Positions 19,036 through 28,366 are shown, counted from the stretch's first letter. The stretch is DNA of 64,000 nucleotides from an uncultured Bacteroidota bacterium (GCA_902587325.1 CACIKV010000001.1:1-64000); one strand, 5' to 3'. Numbers and translations are program-made. The notes: generated from the sequence alone by a model not told the origin.

Positions 19036-19722
19036 ATGAAAAAATTATTAGTAAGTGTAGCGCTTTTTGCTACTCTATGTTTAACTGCTCAAACACAGGC
19101 TTTTACTGCTGTTGAGTTTAAAGCAAAAGATTTCACTCAAAAAGACATTGCAGAAGCATTTGACAAAGTGTTCGAAGGCGTTAAAATGAATCAAGCTGGT
19201 GTCACATTAGAACGTTTATGGATGGGTTCAACTGAAGGGATGACTCATAGAATTGTATGGATGAGCACTCTTGGTGTTGATATGGTTGATGAAGGAGCTA
19301 TAAGTCCTGATAAAAATGAAGCTTTTTGGTCTAAAATGAATAATTATATTGAGGAATGGGGCACAGGAACATCAGGAAGAATTTTAAGTTGGCAAGAAGC
19401 TGATGTAAAAGAAACTCCATATGTTCACATTTGGGATATAAAAGTTCAAGACCAAAATCAATTTAAAAAAGGTCACGATAATATCGTTAAGTCTTTCAAA
19501 GAAGATTTTAACGGTAGATTTGTTGGATTTGGTACATATGATATCGCAAAACCAAATGGTGCATCGCATTGGGTGATTGTTTCAGGAAAAAACAGGAATG
19601 ACAACTTAATGTTGTACGACAAGCTTCAGAAATCAAATAAGTTTATAAAACTAATTCAGGAGAGAGGTGATTTTGAAAATGTAAGAGATTTTGAAATAGA
19701 AGTTTTAAAAAGAAAACTATAA
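19036..19722 (+). CDS. Secreted protein of unknown function
   Basis: A protein of about 228 residues whose signal peptide begins at the ATG at 19036 (MKKLLVSVALFATLCLTAQ). The ATG at 19012 would add eight residues before the signal and is less likely. The mature part has repeated strand-helix patterns (TRIVWMSTLG-like and THWVIVSGKN-like strands) that suggest two ferredoxin-like halves, as in dimeric alpha/beta barrel proteins. No known family is certain. The next gene, 24 bases on, has a similar size and style, and the two may form one transcript. Confidence 0.75.
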   Translation: MKKLLVSVALFATLCLTAQTQAFTAVEFKAKDFTQKDIAEAFDKVFEGVKMNQAGVTLERLWMGSTEGMTHRIVWMSTLGVDMVDEGAISPDKNEAFWSKMNNYIEEWGTGTSGRILSWQEADVKETPYVHIWDIKVQDQNQFKKGHDNIVKSFKEDFNGRFVGFGTYDIAKPNGASHWVIVSGKNRNDNLMLYDKLQKSNKFIKLIQERGDFENVRDFEIEVLKRKL

Positions 19723-19746
19723 TAAACAATTCAATATTTAAAAACA

Positions 19747-20532
19747 ATGAAAAAAATATTTATACTAATAACAGTTCTATTTTTCAATTTTTCATTCTCA
19801 CAATATGCTTCAGGAAGTTTTATTGTGTTAAATGAGGGTATGGAAGAAGATTATCTTATGACTGAGAAACTTTGGCAAGTTTATCATCAAAAGTCAGTAA
19901 AAGATGGTCATAAAAATCATTGGAGTATTTGGAAAGTAGATGTAACAAATTATGAGGATAAAATTGAAGAAGATAGATTTCCAGATTATTTTATTCTTGA
20001 AGGATATAACACTCTAGAAGATTTAACGGCTGAATCAGAAAGATTTTCACCTGAGGGATTCGAAGAAATATCAAACTACATTAAATCAAAAATGAAAGGT
20101 AAAATGTCATCAAGGGCAATTGATAAAATTTTATCTAAATCTGTTAGAAAGGAAACGAGAATGTATCACCATCAATTTCTTGCTGCTACACCTTTTACTG
20201 GTGGAGGATTGAAAGTTGGTGATAAGATGACTATTGCTCCAATGCAACAGTTGCAGGATGACTATGAAGATTTTGAAACAAATTTCTATAAAGATTTATT
20301 TAACGAGAGAGTAATGAATGGAGACCACAGATGGTGGGGATTTTCTAAAGTAATCAATAGGAATGATAATGCACTTACAATTAGCACTCATACTGCTTGG
20401 AATATGTTTATCGATGGAAAAGAATTGAAGTGGCCAGAAGATTTTACATCAAGAAAGATAATGGAGATTACTCCTCAAGCGAGGAAAATGTATAATCCTA
20501 TACAATTAACTCTTGTATATGTAGCAGATTAA
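19747..20532 (+). CDS. Secreted protein of unknown function
   Basis: A 261-residue protein with a signal peptide (MKKIFILITVLFFNFSFSQ). The mature N-terminus (ASGSFIVLNEGMEEDYLMTE) and the paired strands around HWSIWKVD and YFILEGYN resemble the fold pattern of its upstream neighbour, so the two may be distant paralogues. Many Trp and acidic residues. No catalytic motif is seen. It is followed by a short peptide gene and by the right copy of the 29-bp terminator. Confidence 0.75.
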   Translation: MKKIFILITVLFFNFSFSQYASGSFIVLNEGMEEDYLMTEKLWQVYHQKSVKDGHKNHWSIWKVDVTNYEDKIEEDRFPDYFILEGYNTLEDLTAESERFSPEGFEEISNYIKSKMKGKMSSRAIDKILSKSVRKETRMYHHQFLAATPFTGGGLKVGDKMTIAPMQQLQDDYEDFETNFYKDLFNERVMNGDHRWWGFSKVINRNDNALTISTHTAWNMFIDGKELKWPEDFTSRKIMEITPQARKMYNPIQLTLVYVAD

Positions 20533-20557
20533 CTCAAAAAACAATAACAATTCAAAT

Positions 20558-20701
20558 ATGAAAAAAATAACAACTTTAATTATGATGTTGTTTATTACAG
20601 CATCATTTAGAATAATGCAACATCTTCATCATTCATTCAATGAAAACGGAGATATTGTAAGAGAAGATTATTACTTTAATCCTGCTTCACTTCCAAAATA
20701 A
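20558..20701 (+). CDS. Possible 47-residue exported peptide
   Basis: A short frame beginning ATG-AAA-AAA-ATA with a hydrophobic N-terminus (MKKITTLIMMLFITASF) and a His-rich, acidic tail (MQHLHHSFNENGDIVRED). It starts 25 bases after the upstream stop, in the same style as its neighbours, and ends 28 bases before a terminator. Small genes like this are easily missed and easily imagined, so confidence is modest. Confidence 0.45.
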   Translation: MKKITTLIMMLFITASFRIMQHLHHSFNENGDIVREDYYFNPASLPK

Positions 20702-20729
20702 TTAATTATGAAAAATATTACCCTACTTA

Positions 20730-20758
20730 AAAACCTCAGCGACTTGTTGGGGTTTTTT
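20730..20758 (+). terminator. Intrinsic terminator; right copy of 29-bp repeat
   Basis: Exact copy of the hairpin that follows tRNA-Arg at 17174. It works in both directions by sequence, since T-runs occur on both sides, and here it lies between convergent genes. Confidence 0.85.
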
Positions 20759-20768
20759 AATTTATAGT

Positions 20769-21722
20769 CTATGGGTTTAATAAAAATTCAAAAATTTGAT
20801 CTAGTCTTTTATTCCAGGATACTGCATTATGTTTTTCTCCACGGAATCTAATATTCCTGAAGTTTTTATTACTATATCCTCTATCAATAAAAATGGTATC
20901 AACATAAGCAGCATAATCTACATAATAGCTATCTAAATCTCCTTTTGCGTCACCATAATCAAACCAAATACGATGATTTTTAGGGCTAGGAACATTATTT
21001 TTCATATAATCAAAAATAGAAAATGGAATACGCTTATCGTACTCACCATTTTTATTTCTGCCAATACCTACCCAATGAGTTGATATGCAGGCTGCCCTTG
21101 AAAAAATTTCAGGATATTCAAATATTGCATACATTGAAATTAGCCCTCCCATACTTGAGCCTGAAATATAAGTTTCTTTAGCTTCCACATTTACACTAAA
21201 ATTTTTATCAATAAATGGTTTGAGCTCATAAACGATAAATTTTAGATAGTCATCTGCGATTAGACTAGTAATATCATTTCGGTTTTCATAATATTTTACT
21301 AATGAATCTTTAAAACTTTTTTCTAAATAATTAAATGATTTTGCTGGAAAATATTCATTCCATCGTGTCATAGCCGTATTATAAATTCCAACTATAATAA
21401 AATCTTTTACTTTATTTTGATCTAATAATTGAGCAGCTACTTGATCAGCTTTCCATTTTGAACCCCAACCTGTACTTTTTTTTCCAAAAAGCGAACCACC
21501 ATCATGCATAAATATAACAGAGTATTTTTTTTTATTATTATAATCTTGAGGAACCCAAATATCAACATTTCTTGATTTTACATGTTTAGATTGAAATTCA
21601 TTTACTCTAAAAAGATGTCCAGAGTACAATTCAGCATCACTTTGATCAAGTTTAATAATTTCTTGACCAAAAATAGGGTTGATTAACAACAATGTAAAAA
21701 TACACTTAAAGACTTTTTTCAT
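20769..21722 (-). CDS. Secreted esterase of the esterase D/CE1-like alpha/beta hydrolase family
   Basis: A 317-residue protein with a signal peptide ending at FGQ. The nucleophile elbow is GSSMGG (Ser190), the oxyanion region is FMHDGGSLFG (residues 71-80), and a C-terminal EKHNAVSW segment supplies the likely catalytic His. Members of this group include feruloyl and acetylxylan esterases and siderophore esterases. With no direct operon partner the substrate is open. It is divergent from the GH20-like gene, so a shared regulatory gap (21723-21824) is likely. Confidence 0.85.
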   Translation of the reverse strand: MKKVFKCIFTLLLINPIFGQEIIKLDQSDAELYSGHLFRVNEFQSKHVKSRNVDIWVPQDYNNKKKYSVIFMHDGGSLFGKKSTGWGSKWKADQVAAQLLDQNKVKDFIIVGIYNTAMTRWNEYFPAKSFNYLEKSFKDSLVKYYENRNDITSLIADDYLKFIVYELKPFIDKNFSVNVEAKETYISGSSMGGLISMYAIFEYPEIFSRAACISTHWVGIGRNKNGEYDKRIPFSIFDYMKNNVPSPKNHRIWFDYGDAKGDLDSYYVDYAAYVDTIFIDRGYSNKNFRNIRFRGEKHNAVSWNKRLDQIFEFLLNP

Positions 21723-21824
21723 TTTTTTTATTTAATTACTTTCTAAAATAATCATTATACTTTAAACATAAATTCACATTTTATTTTATTTGAATATTTA
21801 CTAACTTTTAAAGATCAATAACTA

Positions 21825-23867
21825 ATGAAGCAAATAATTAATGTAATTGCTATTTTATTTATTTTTAGTTCGTGTAAAGATCTAAAAATTTCAGAAAAAT
21901 TTGTTTTACTTCCCACGGTTAAACACATTAACTATAATGGTAAATCATCGAATTTTAATCACAACTCTAAATTTGTATTTTTCTCTAAAACTAATCACAA
22001 ACTACCTGTTTTAATTGACAAATCAATAAACTTAACTGAGGGAACAGAGAAAAATCATAACGTTTCTTTTATAATAAACTCAGATTTAGATATTCAAAAT
22101 GAAGGTTATTTTTTAAATATCCATAAAGAAAATATTGAAATTATTGCAAAAGATTATGCAGGTCTATTTTATTCATTTAATACATTAAGGCAGCTAATTA
22201 AAGATTCAAAAGACCAGTCAATCGGATTACCAATTGTTTCAATAAAAGACTACCCATCCTTAAGCTATAGATCAATTCATCTTGATGTTAAACATCACAC
22301 TGAAAAAAAGGATTACTATTTTAAATTAATTGATCAATTATCATCAATAAAAATTAATGGAATTATCATAGAATTTGAAGACAAACTTGGCTATCAAAGA
22401 AGACCTTCTATTGCTGCACCAGATAGTTATTCAATATCTTGGTGGAGAAGCTTAAGTGAATATGCAAATGAAAGGAATATTAAGATTAGTCCTTTAATTC
22501 AAGGGCTGGGGCATGCATCTTTTATTTTAAAACATGATAAATACAAAAAATTAAGAGATGTAAATGATGATGATTGGGCTTTTAATCCAACTGAATCAGA
22601 AACATATGAAATTCAATTTGATCTTTATAAAGATGCAATGGAGGCAACACCTTTTGGACAATTCTTACATGTCGGTGGTGATGAAGTTAAAGTTATTGAT
22701 AGAGATGGAAAAAAAGGTTTTGAATTAAACTTACTTTGGCTAAATAAAGTTTCAGAATTTGCAAAACAAAATAATAGAATACCAATTTTTTGGGATGACA
22801 TGTATTTAAAGCACGGGGGAGTATGGATGGTTACAAGAAATACTAAACTTAATAAGCAAGAAGTTGATAGCATTTGGATAAGCAAGGAGGATAAATTAAC
22901 AGAGTTCCTTGATGATTTTCCAAAAAACTGCATTTACATGAGATGGAATTATTTTTCACCATGGGCTGAGGGAAATCTTAAAACCATTGACTGGTATAAA
23001 GAAAATAATTTAAAAGTGATGGGTGCAACAGCTGGTCAAACCAGATGGATATTAATGCCTCAGGATTACAGTAATATAGAATCTATCAAGTCTTTTGCTT
23101 TAAATTCAGTAGATAAAAATTTAGATGGATTATTACTAACATTGTGGGATGATGACTCACCTCATTTTGAATTATATAAAAGGGGTATATACGCTTTTGC
23201 TAATTATACATGGAGTGGAGACGATTTAAAAACAGAAAAATTAAAAAGCAAATTTAACCATAGATTTTTCTCACCATTTATTAAAAAAAATAATTTCATA
23301 GATAAACTTGATAATCCAGTTCGTGATTGGGCTAATTTATTTGTTAGAGAGGAGAAACATAGAAATCAAATTAGCAAAAATAAAAATTCGATTAATTCGC
23401 ATATAATTTCACTTCCAACGAATAAAAATAAAGGCGAGTGGTCAAAGAAATATTCAAAAAAAATTCAGATTGCTAAAAAACATTCATCAAACTTGAATAG
23501 CATATTAAAACAAATTAGTAAACTAAAAACAAAAACCTTGAGAAATAAATATACTCTTGATATTTATGAACAAGTAGCTAAACTGTCCAAGTTTAGTTAT
23601 GATGCTTTTTTAACATTTGATGATTTTGATAAAGGGATGGTTTCATCATCTAAATTACTAAAATTGGAAGATAAATTTTCTGAGTTAAGATTTGAATTTG
23701 AAAACACGTATTCAAAAACAAGAAATATAAACAAACCAAATTCATATTATTTAGATCAGGATCACCACAACCACACAGCAAATCAATCATTAAATATGGA
23801 TTGGCAGTTTATAGCTGAATTGAAATTGTTTGAAAAAATAAAACTTACTTATGAACAGAATGATTAA
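21825..23867 (+). CDS. GH20-like beta-N-acetylhexosaminidase family lipoprotein
   Basis: A 680-residue lipoprotein (FIFSSC, Cys17). Residues about 25-140 form a GH20b-type N-terminal domain, ending in YAGLFYSFNTLRQLI. The barrel follows, with the catalytic pair Asp286-Glu287 in HVGGDEV as in substrate-assisted GH20 enzymes. The later LTLWDDDSPHFELYKRG segment differs from standard hexosaminidases. The C-terminal 180 residues are helical and charged. It overlaps the next gene by 17 bases and starts an operon with DUF1080 and two oxidoreductases. The family is fairly sure, the exact sugar is not. Confidence 0.83.
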   Translation: MKQIINVIAILFIFSSCKDLKISEKFVLLPTVKHINYNGKSSNFNHNSKFVFFSKTNHKLPVLIDKSINLTEGTEKNHNVSFIINSDLDIQNEGYFLNIHKENIEIIAKDYAGLFYSFNTLRQLIKDSKDQSIGLPIVSIKDYPSLSYRSIHLDVKHHTEKKDYYFKLIDQLSSIKINGIIIEFEDKLGYQRRPSIAAPDSYSISWWRSLSEYANERNIKISPLIQGLGHASFILKHDKYKKLRDVNDDDWAFNPTESETYEIQFDLYKDAMEATPFGQFLHVGGDEVKVIDRDGKKGFELNLLWLNKVSEFAKQNNRIPIFWDDMYLKHGGVWMVTRNTKLNKQEVDSIWISKEDKLTEFLDDFPKNCIYMRWNYFSPWAEGNLKTIDWYKENNLKVMGATAGQTRWILMPQDYSNIESIKSFALNSVDKNLDGLLLTLWDDDSPHFELYKRGIYAFANYTWSGDDLKTEKLKSKFNHRFFSPFIKKNNFIDKLDNPVRDWANLFVREEKHRNQISKNKNSINSHIISLPTNKNKGEWSKKYSKKIQIAKKHSSNLNSILKQISKLKTKTLRNKYTLDIYEQVAKLSKFSYDAFLTFDDFDKGMVSSSKLLKLEDKFSELRFEFENTYSKTRNINKPNSYYLDQDHHNHTANQSLNMDWQFIAELKLFEKIKLTYEQND

Positions 23868-24561
23868 CATTATCAAATTTTTTATAATTATAATTTTTAT
23901 TGGTTGTAACTCATCAAAAGATTCTGAATGGATTTATATATTTGATGGAAAAACAACCGATGGTTGGAGAGGATATAATAAAAAGACACTGCCAAAAAAA
24001 TGGGAAGTAATTAATGGTGAATTAACTTTTAATACAGAATTAAAACTTGAAAAAGATTGGGATGGAGGAAATGATATAATCTATTATAAAGAACAATTTG
24101 AAAATTTTGAATTATACCTAGAATGGAAACTTCCGAAAGGAGGAAATAGTGGAGTTTTTTACCATGTTCAAGAAGGATATAATGCACCTCACAATATCTC
24201 TCCAGAATATCAAATTCTTGATGATGATGGATGGGAAGAGATTAACAATGCTAAACTCAAAAATTGGCAAAAAGCGGGGGCTAATTATGGAATGCATGAA
24301 CCTAATATTTCAAAAAAATTAAATCCCTCAGGTCAATGGAATAGCTCTAGAATTGTACACGATAATAATAAGGTTGAGCATTGGTTAAATGGAAAAATTA
24401 TTTTATCTTTTTTTAAAGATTCAGATGATTGGAATAAAAAAAGAAATTCTGAAATATTTCGAGACAAAACTGACTATGGAAAGTTTAAAAAAGGATACAT
24501 TGCTTTACAGGATCATGATACACCAATTTGGTTTAGAAACATAAGAATAAAAAAATTATAG
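23851..24561 (+). CDS. DUF1080 lipoprotein (3-keto-glycoside hydrolase/lyase family)
   Basis: A 236-residue lipoprotein (IIIIFIGC). The DUF1080 beta-sandwich is recognised from IFDGKTTDGWRGY near the N-terminus, LEWKLPKGGNSGVFY, the EYQILDDDG loop, GMHEP and the final GYIALQDHDTPIWFRNI. Characterised members act on 3-keto-disaccharides or 3-keto-glucosides made by dehydrogenases. Two such dehydrogenase-like proteins are encoded immediately downstream, 1 and 3 bases apart. A start nine bases later, at ATG 23860, would also keep the lipobox. Confidence 0.88.
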   Translation: MNRMINIIKFFIIIIFIGCNSSKDSEWIYIFDGKTTDGWRGYNKKTLPKKWEVINGELTFNTELKLEKDWDGGNDIIYYKEQFENFELYLEWKLPKGGNSGVFYHVQEGYNAPHNISPEYQILDDDGWEEINNAKLKNWQKAGANYGMHEPNISKKLNPSGQWNSSRIVHDNNKVEHWLNGKIILSFFKDSDDWNKKRNSEIFRDKTDYGKFKKGYIALQDHDTPIWFRNIRIKKL

Positions 24562-24562
24562 T

Positions 24563-25909
24563 ATGTTAGATAGAAGAAAATTTATAAAAAATTCATCTGT
24601 GCTGAGTACCTTGCCTTTTTTACCAAATTTTAATTTTTTTAAAACTACTAAAAAATTTATTAGAACAGCACATATAGGCGTTGGTGGTATGGGTAAATCT
24701 GATTTAAAGGATACAGCAAGTCATAAAAATGTTCAAGTAGTAGCGCTATGTGATGTGGACTCAAATGCACTTGAAGAAGCTGGAAAACTTTTTCCTGATG
24801 CAAAAAAATATAAGGACTACAGAGTCTTAATTAAAGAAATGTCTGAAGATATAGATGCTGTGATTGTTTCAGCACCTGATCATACACATGCTCCAGCTTC
24901 AATTCTTGCAATGGAAAACAACAAACATGTTTATTGTCAAAAGCCTCTTACTAATTATGTTTCAGAGTCTAGGGAGATGAGAAGATTAGCGGAAGAAAAA
25001 AACTTAATAACTCAAATGGGCATTCAAGTTCACTCATTTTATGATTATAAATTAGCTACGCTACTGATTCAATCTGGTTTAATAGGTAAGGTCAGTAAAG
25101 TAAGAGCATGGTCTCCAAAGAATTGGGGCTATGATGGACCCAAACATACTGGTGCTGATGATATTCCCCAAAATCTTGATTGGAACTTGTGGCTTGGGAC
25201 AGCACAGTCAAGACCGTACAAAGAAAAAATTTATCATCCTGCAATGTGGAGAAAAATAGAAGATTTTGGATGTGGTACATTGGGAGATATGGGAGTTCAT
25301 ATCTTTGACACACCCTACAATGCCTTACAATTAGATGTTCCACTGACCATAAAAAATAAGTGCAGAAAGTACAACAGCTATGCTTTTCCTGAAAAAAATT
25401 TCGTTGAATATGATTTTCCTGGAACTAAATTTACAACTGAAAAATTAAAGTGGATATGGGAAGATGGAAAAGGAGCTCCTAGGAGACATAAAGATTTAAA
25501 ATTACCTAATAACGATAAGCTTCCTCTTCAAGGGGCAATGTTTATAGGTGAAAATGGTAAAAAGCTTCTTTTACCACACTTTATGGAATTACCCAGGTTT
25601 ATAGAAAATGATGAATATAAAGATTTTGATGTGTCAACTTTTGTAACAAATAATCAGCTTAGCAAAGTCCCTGTAAGAGATTACGATGGGGAATCACATT
25701 TACATTATCATCAATTTATAGATGCATGCTTAGGTAAAGATAAATGTACAGCACCTTTTTCTTACTCTGCAAAACTAACAGAGACAATTCTTTTAGGTGT
25801 AATTGCTGGGAGATTTCCTGGAAAAACTTTAAATTGGGATAGTTCAAATGCTAAATTTAGAGAGACTGAGGCAAATAAATATTTGAGTTCAACATATAGA
25901 AATTTTTAA
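24563..25909 (+). CDS. Exported Gfo/Idh/MocA family oxidoreductase (first copy)
   Basis: A 448-residue protein with a Tat-like N-terminus (DRRKFIKNSS). The Rossmann nucleotide loop is HIGVGGMGKSD (residues 37-47), followed by VALCDVD and the SAPDHTHAP segment. The family motif EKP reads QKP (126-128): Lys and Pro remain but the Glu is Gln. It probably oxidises or reduces a sugar hydroxyl with a tightly bound NAD(P) outside the cytoplasm. It pairs with the next gene; both match the exported subgroup linked to DUF1080 proteins. Confidence 0.9.
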   Translation: MLDRRKFIKNSSVLSTLPFLPNFNFFKTTKKFIRTAHIGVGGMGKSDLKDTASHKNVQVVALCDVDSNALEEAGKLFPDAKKYKDYRVLIKEMSEDIDAVIVSAPDHTHAPASILAMENNKHVYCQKPLTNYVSESREMRRLAEEKNLITQMGIQVHSFYDYKLATLLIQSGLIGKVSKVRAWSPKNWGYDGPKHTGADDIPQNLDWNLWLGTAQSRPYKEKIYHPAMWRKIEDFGCGTLGDMGVHIFDTPYNALQLDVPLTIKNKCRKYNSYAFPEKNFVEYDFPGTKFTTEKLKWIWEDGKGAPRRHKDLKLPNNDKLPLQGAMFIGENGKKLLLPHFMELPRFIENDEYKDFDVSTFVTNNQLSKVPVRDYDGESHLHYHQFIDACLGKDKCTAPFSYSAKLTETILLGVIAGRFPGKTLNWDSSNAKFRETEANKYLSSTYRNF

Positions 25910-25912
25910 ATA

Positions 25913-27310
25913 ATGAATAATTTTAATAGAAGAAGTTTTTTAAAGTCTTCATCAATTCTTGCTGGAGCAACATTAGTTACACCAAGCTTAATAAGTTGTC
26001 AGAATACTAATAGTAAATTAAATATTGCTGCAATTGGTATAGGTGGTCGTGGAAGAGCAAACTGGAATCCAGCTCTTGAGACTGAAAATCTGGTAGCTAT
26101 GTGTGATGTTGATGATATGACTGCAAAAAAAGGTTATGGGCTAATAAAAGAGGCTAATCCTGAAGTTAAAAAATTCACAGACTTTAGAGTTATGTTTGAT
26201 GAAATGCATAAAGAAATTGATGCTGTAATTATAAGCACACCAGATCACACACATTTTGCGCCAGCGATGATAGCCATGGAACTTGGAAAACATGTTTACA
26301 TTGAGAAACCATTAGCTAATAATGTTTGGGAATGTAGAACATTAAAAAAAGCTGCTAATTATTATAATATAGTTTCTCAAATGGGTAATCAAGGTCATAC
26401 AACTAATGGTATTCGTCAGATTAAAGAATGGTATGAAGCAGGTTTACTTGGTGAAGTTAAAGAAATTCATGCATGGATTGGTGGTTATAATTTTGGTAAA
26501 GGCCATTATTTTGATATGCCTGAAAATTTTCCTCCTGCAAAGAACGAAATTCCATCTCATTTAAACTGGGATTTGTGGCTAGGACCAAGAAAAAGCAGAG
26601 ATTATAACCCTATTTTTGCACCCAGATCTTGGAGAGGTTTTTTTGATTTTGGTGGTGGAAAACTGGGCGATTGGTCATGTCACACTTTAGATGGTCCTTT
26701 TTGGGCGCTTGATTTAGGCATGCCAAGTGAAGTTGATTCTTATGTTCATAACCGATTTAATAAACATCATTTCGTTTCTGAAAAATCAATTGTTACATAT
26801 AAATTTCCTAAAAATGAAAAAAGAGGTGAAGTAATTATGAAGTGGCATGAGGGAATCGACCCATCTAGTGATCCTTCATGGCCTTCAAAAGAGTTTGAAG
26901 TATGGGGTAAAGAATTAGCAACATGGGGAGGTATGGTTATGATTGGATCCAAAAACTCACTTTATACAAGTGGAAGACCTAACAACCCTGAGTTATTAAT
27001 TTCAGAAAAAGATTGGATGGAATTTCAAGAAAATATGCCAGAACAGTCAATTCCTAGATTAAAATGGGGAGATGAAACTCCAGTACAAGAATGGATTGAT
27101 GCGATTAAAAATGATTATTTACCCGAATCAAATTTTAATTATGCTGCAGATCTCACTGAGATGGCATTAATAGGTACTTTATCTCAAAGATTTGATGCTA
27201 AAATTTTATATGATTCAAAGAATATGAAAATTACTAATAATCCTGAGGTTGATGCATATATAAAGGGATATATGAGAGAGGGTTGGGAATACGGAAATTC
27301 AATTCTGTAA
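25913..27310 (+). CDS. Exported Gfo/Idh/MocA family oxidoreductase (second copy)
   Basis: A 465-residue protein with a Tat signal (NRRSFLKSSS) and a lipobox (LISC, Cys29), so probably a Tat lipoprotein. The Rossmann loop AIGIGGRGRAN, the CDVDD acidic turn, STPDHTHFAP and a standard EKP (131-133) are all present. Later HxxH segments (SCHTLDGPFWALDLG) are typical of the family. It resembles the upstream gene, including the SPDHTH-type core, and the two may act as a pair or a heteromer in 3-keto-sugar formation. The 3' end overlaps the convergent DUF3089 gene by 12 bases. Confidence 0.92.
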   Translation: MNNFNRRSFLKSSSILAGATLVTPSLISCQNTNSKLNIAAIGIGGRGRANWNPALETENLVAMCDVDDMTAKKGYGLIKEANPEVKKFTDFRVMFDEMHKEIDAVIISTPDHTHFAPAMIAMELGKHVYIEKPLANNVWECRTLKKAANYYNIVSQMGNQGHTTNGIRQIKEWYEAGLLGEVKEIHAWIGGYNFGKGHYFDMPENFPPAKNEIPSHLNWDLWLGPRKSRDYNPIFAPRSWRGFFDFGGGKLGDWSCHTLDGPFWALDLGMPSEVDSYVHNRFNKHHFVSEKSIVTYKFPKNEKRGEVIMKWHEGIDPSSDPSWPSKEFEVWGKELATWGGMVMIGSKNSLYTSGRPNNPELLISEKDWMEFQENMPEQSIPRLKWGDETPVQEWIDAIKNDYLPESNFNYAADLTEMALIGTLSQRFDAKILYDSKNMKITNNPEVDAYIKGYMREGWEYGNSIL

Positions 27311-28366
27311 ATTTTTAAAATAATTCTGTACTCTTTTAATAGAGTTTAATCTGATATCTTCCCAAAAAAGATTAATATCCCCCTTGTGATAGTCTTTTAA
27401 AAATGAAACTAAGATTGATTTCGGAAAGCCCATCTTAGGTGTTTTAATGTTAAGTGCTTCATCAATAGATTCAATAATTACAGCATTCGAATAAACTTTT
27501 TGATTAAGCCATAGAAATCCTTTATGATCATTAATATCTTTGCTTATATATTCATTCCATGTTATTGGATTTGAAACCTGTGCATTATTTAGATATATCC
27601 TTTCAATTGTTAAATTATATTTTTCTTCATTTTTTAAAACCTTAAAAGTATTCCAAGTCAGATATCCTCCAGTCTCGTCTTCTGAACTCATTAATTCTAA
27701 ATCAAAAAAATCACTTTCTGTAATTATTGTTCCAGGTAAATACGCTGCTATTAATTTTTTTTTGAGATTTTTTCCATCAAAAAATTCTTTCAATAATGTA
27801 ACAAGATGAGCAGAACCCTGACTATGACCTGCAATTATTATAGGTTTTCCATTGTTATATTTTTTTAAATACACTTCAAATGATCTTTTTATATCTTGAT
27901 ATGCTAAATCATATGCTTTTTTACCGCCATTTTCCCTAAACCTTTCATCAAAAACTCTGAAATGTGCTTGTCTGTAATTAGGGGAATACAAGTTACCAGC
28001 ATCCATCCAAGCTGTTGCTTGATATTTTATCGATGATTCAATTAAAATTTTTGAAAATTTGGTATCATATACGTCCGAATTCCAAGCGATATTTTTTTTA
28101 TCTGCAAATAATGTTGGAACAACAAAAAAAACATCTGCCTTCAATAGGTTATTATTTTTTTCTAAAAATGAGTATTCATTTTGATCTTTATCGGGATGTA
28201 CTAGCCAGTCATCAACTGAATCATATGATGGAGCTTTGGGTGGAGTATAATTATTAAAATCAATAGTTCTGTAATTTATACTTCTATTATCTTCTTTTAA
28301 TAAACCACAAGAATTAATAAGAAGAAAATATAAAAAAATGAAGTATATTTTATTAAATTTAAACAT
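27299..28366 (-). CDS. DUF3089 alpha/beta hydrolase-like lipoprotein
   Basis: A 355-residue protein with a lipobox (LLINSC, Cys20). The DUF3089 pattern is visible: DWLVHPDKDQ, ADVFFVVPTLF, YRQAHFRVF and the nucleophile elbow GHSQGS. Members are predicted lipase/esterase-like enzymes, with no well-known substrate. The gene is divergent from a lipoprotein gene 25 bases away and convergent with the oxidoreductase. Confidence 0.87.
   Translation of the reverse strand: MFKFNKIYFIFLYFLLINSCGLLKEDNRSINYRTIDFNNYTPPKAPSYDSVDDWLVHPDKDQNEYSFLEKNNNLLKADVFFVVPTLFADKKNIAWNSDVYDTKFSKILIESSIKYQATAWMDAGNLYSPNYRQAHFRVFDERFRENGGKKAYDLAYQDIKRSFEVYLKKYNNGKPIIIAGHSQGSAHLVTLLKEFFDGKNLKKKLIAAYLPGTIITESDFFDLELMSSEDETGGYLTWNTFKVLKNEEKYNLTIERIYLNNAQVSNPITWNEYISKDINDHKGFLWLNQKVYSNAVIIESIDEALNIKTPKMGFPKSILVSFLKDYHKGDINLFWEDIRLNSIKRVQNYFKNLQN

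Noticed and set aside
20708-20764. Short 18-codon frame running through the right terminator
   Set aside because: It reads through the hairpin and T-tract and has no support as a gene.
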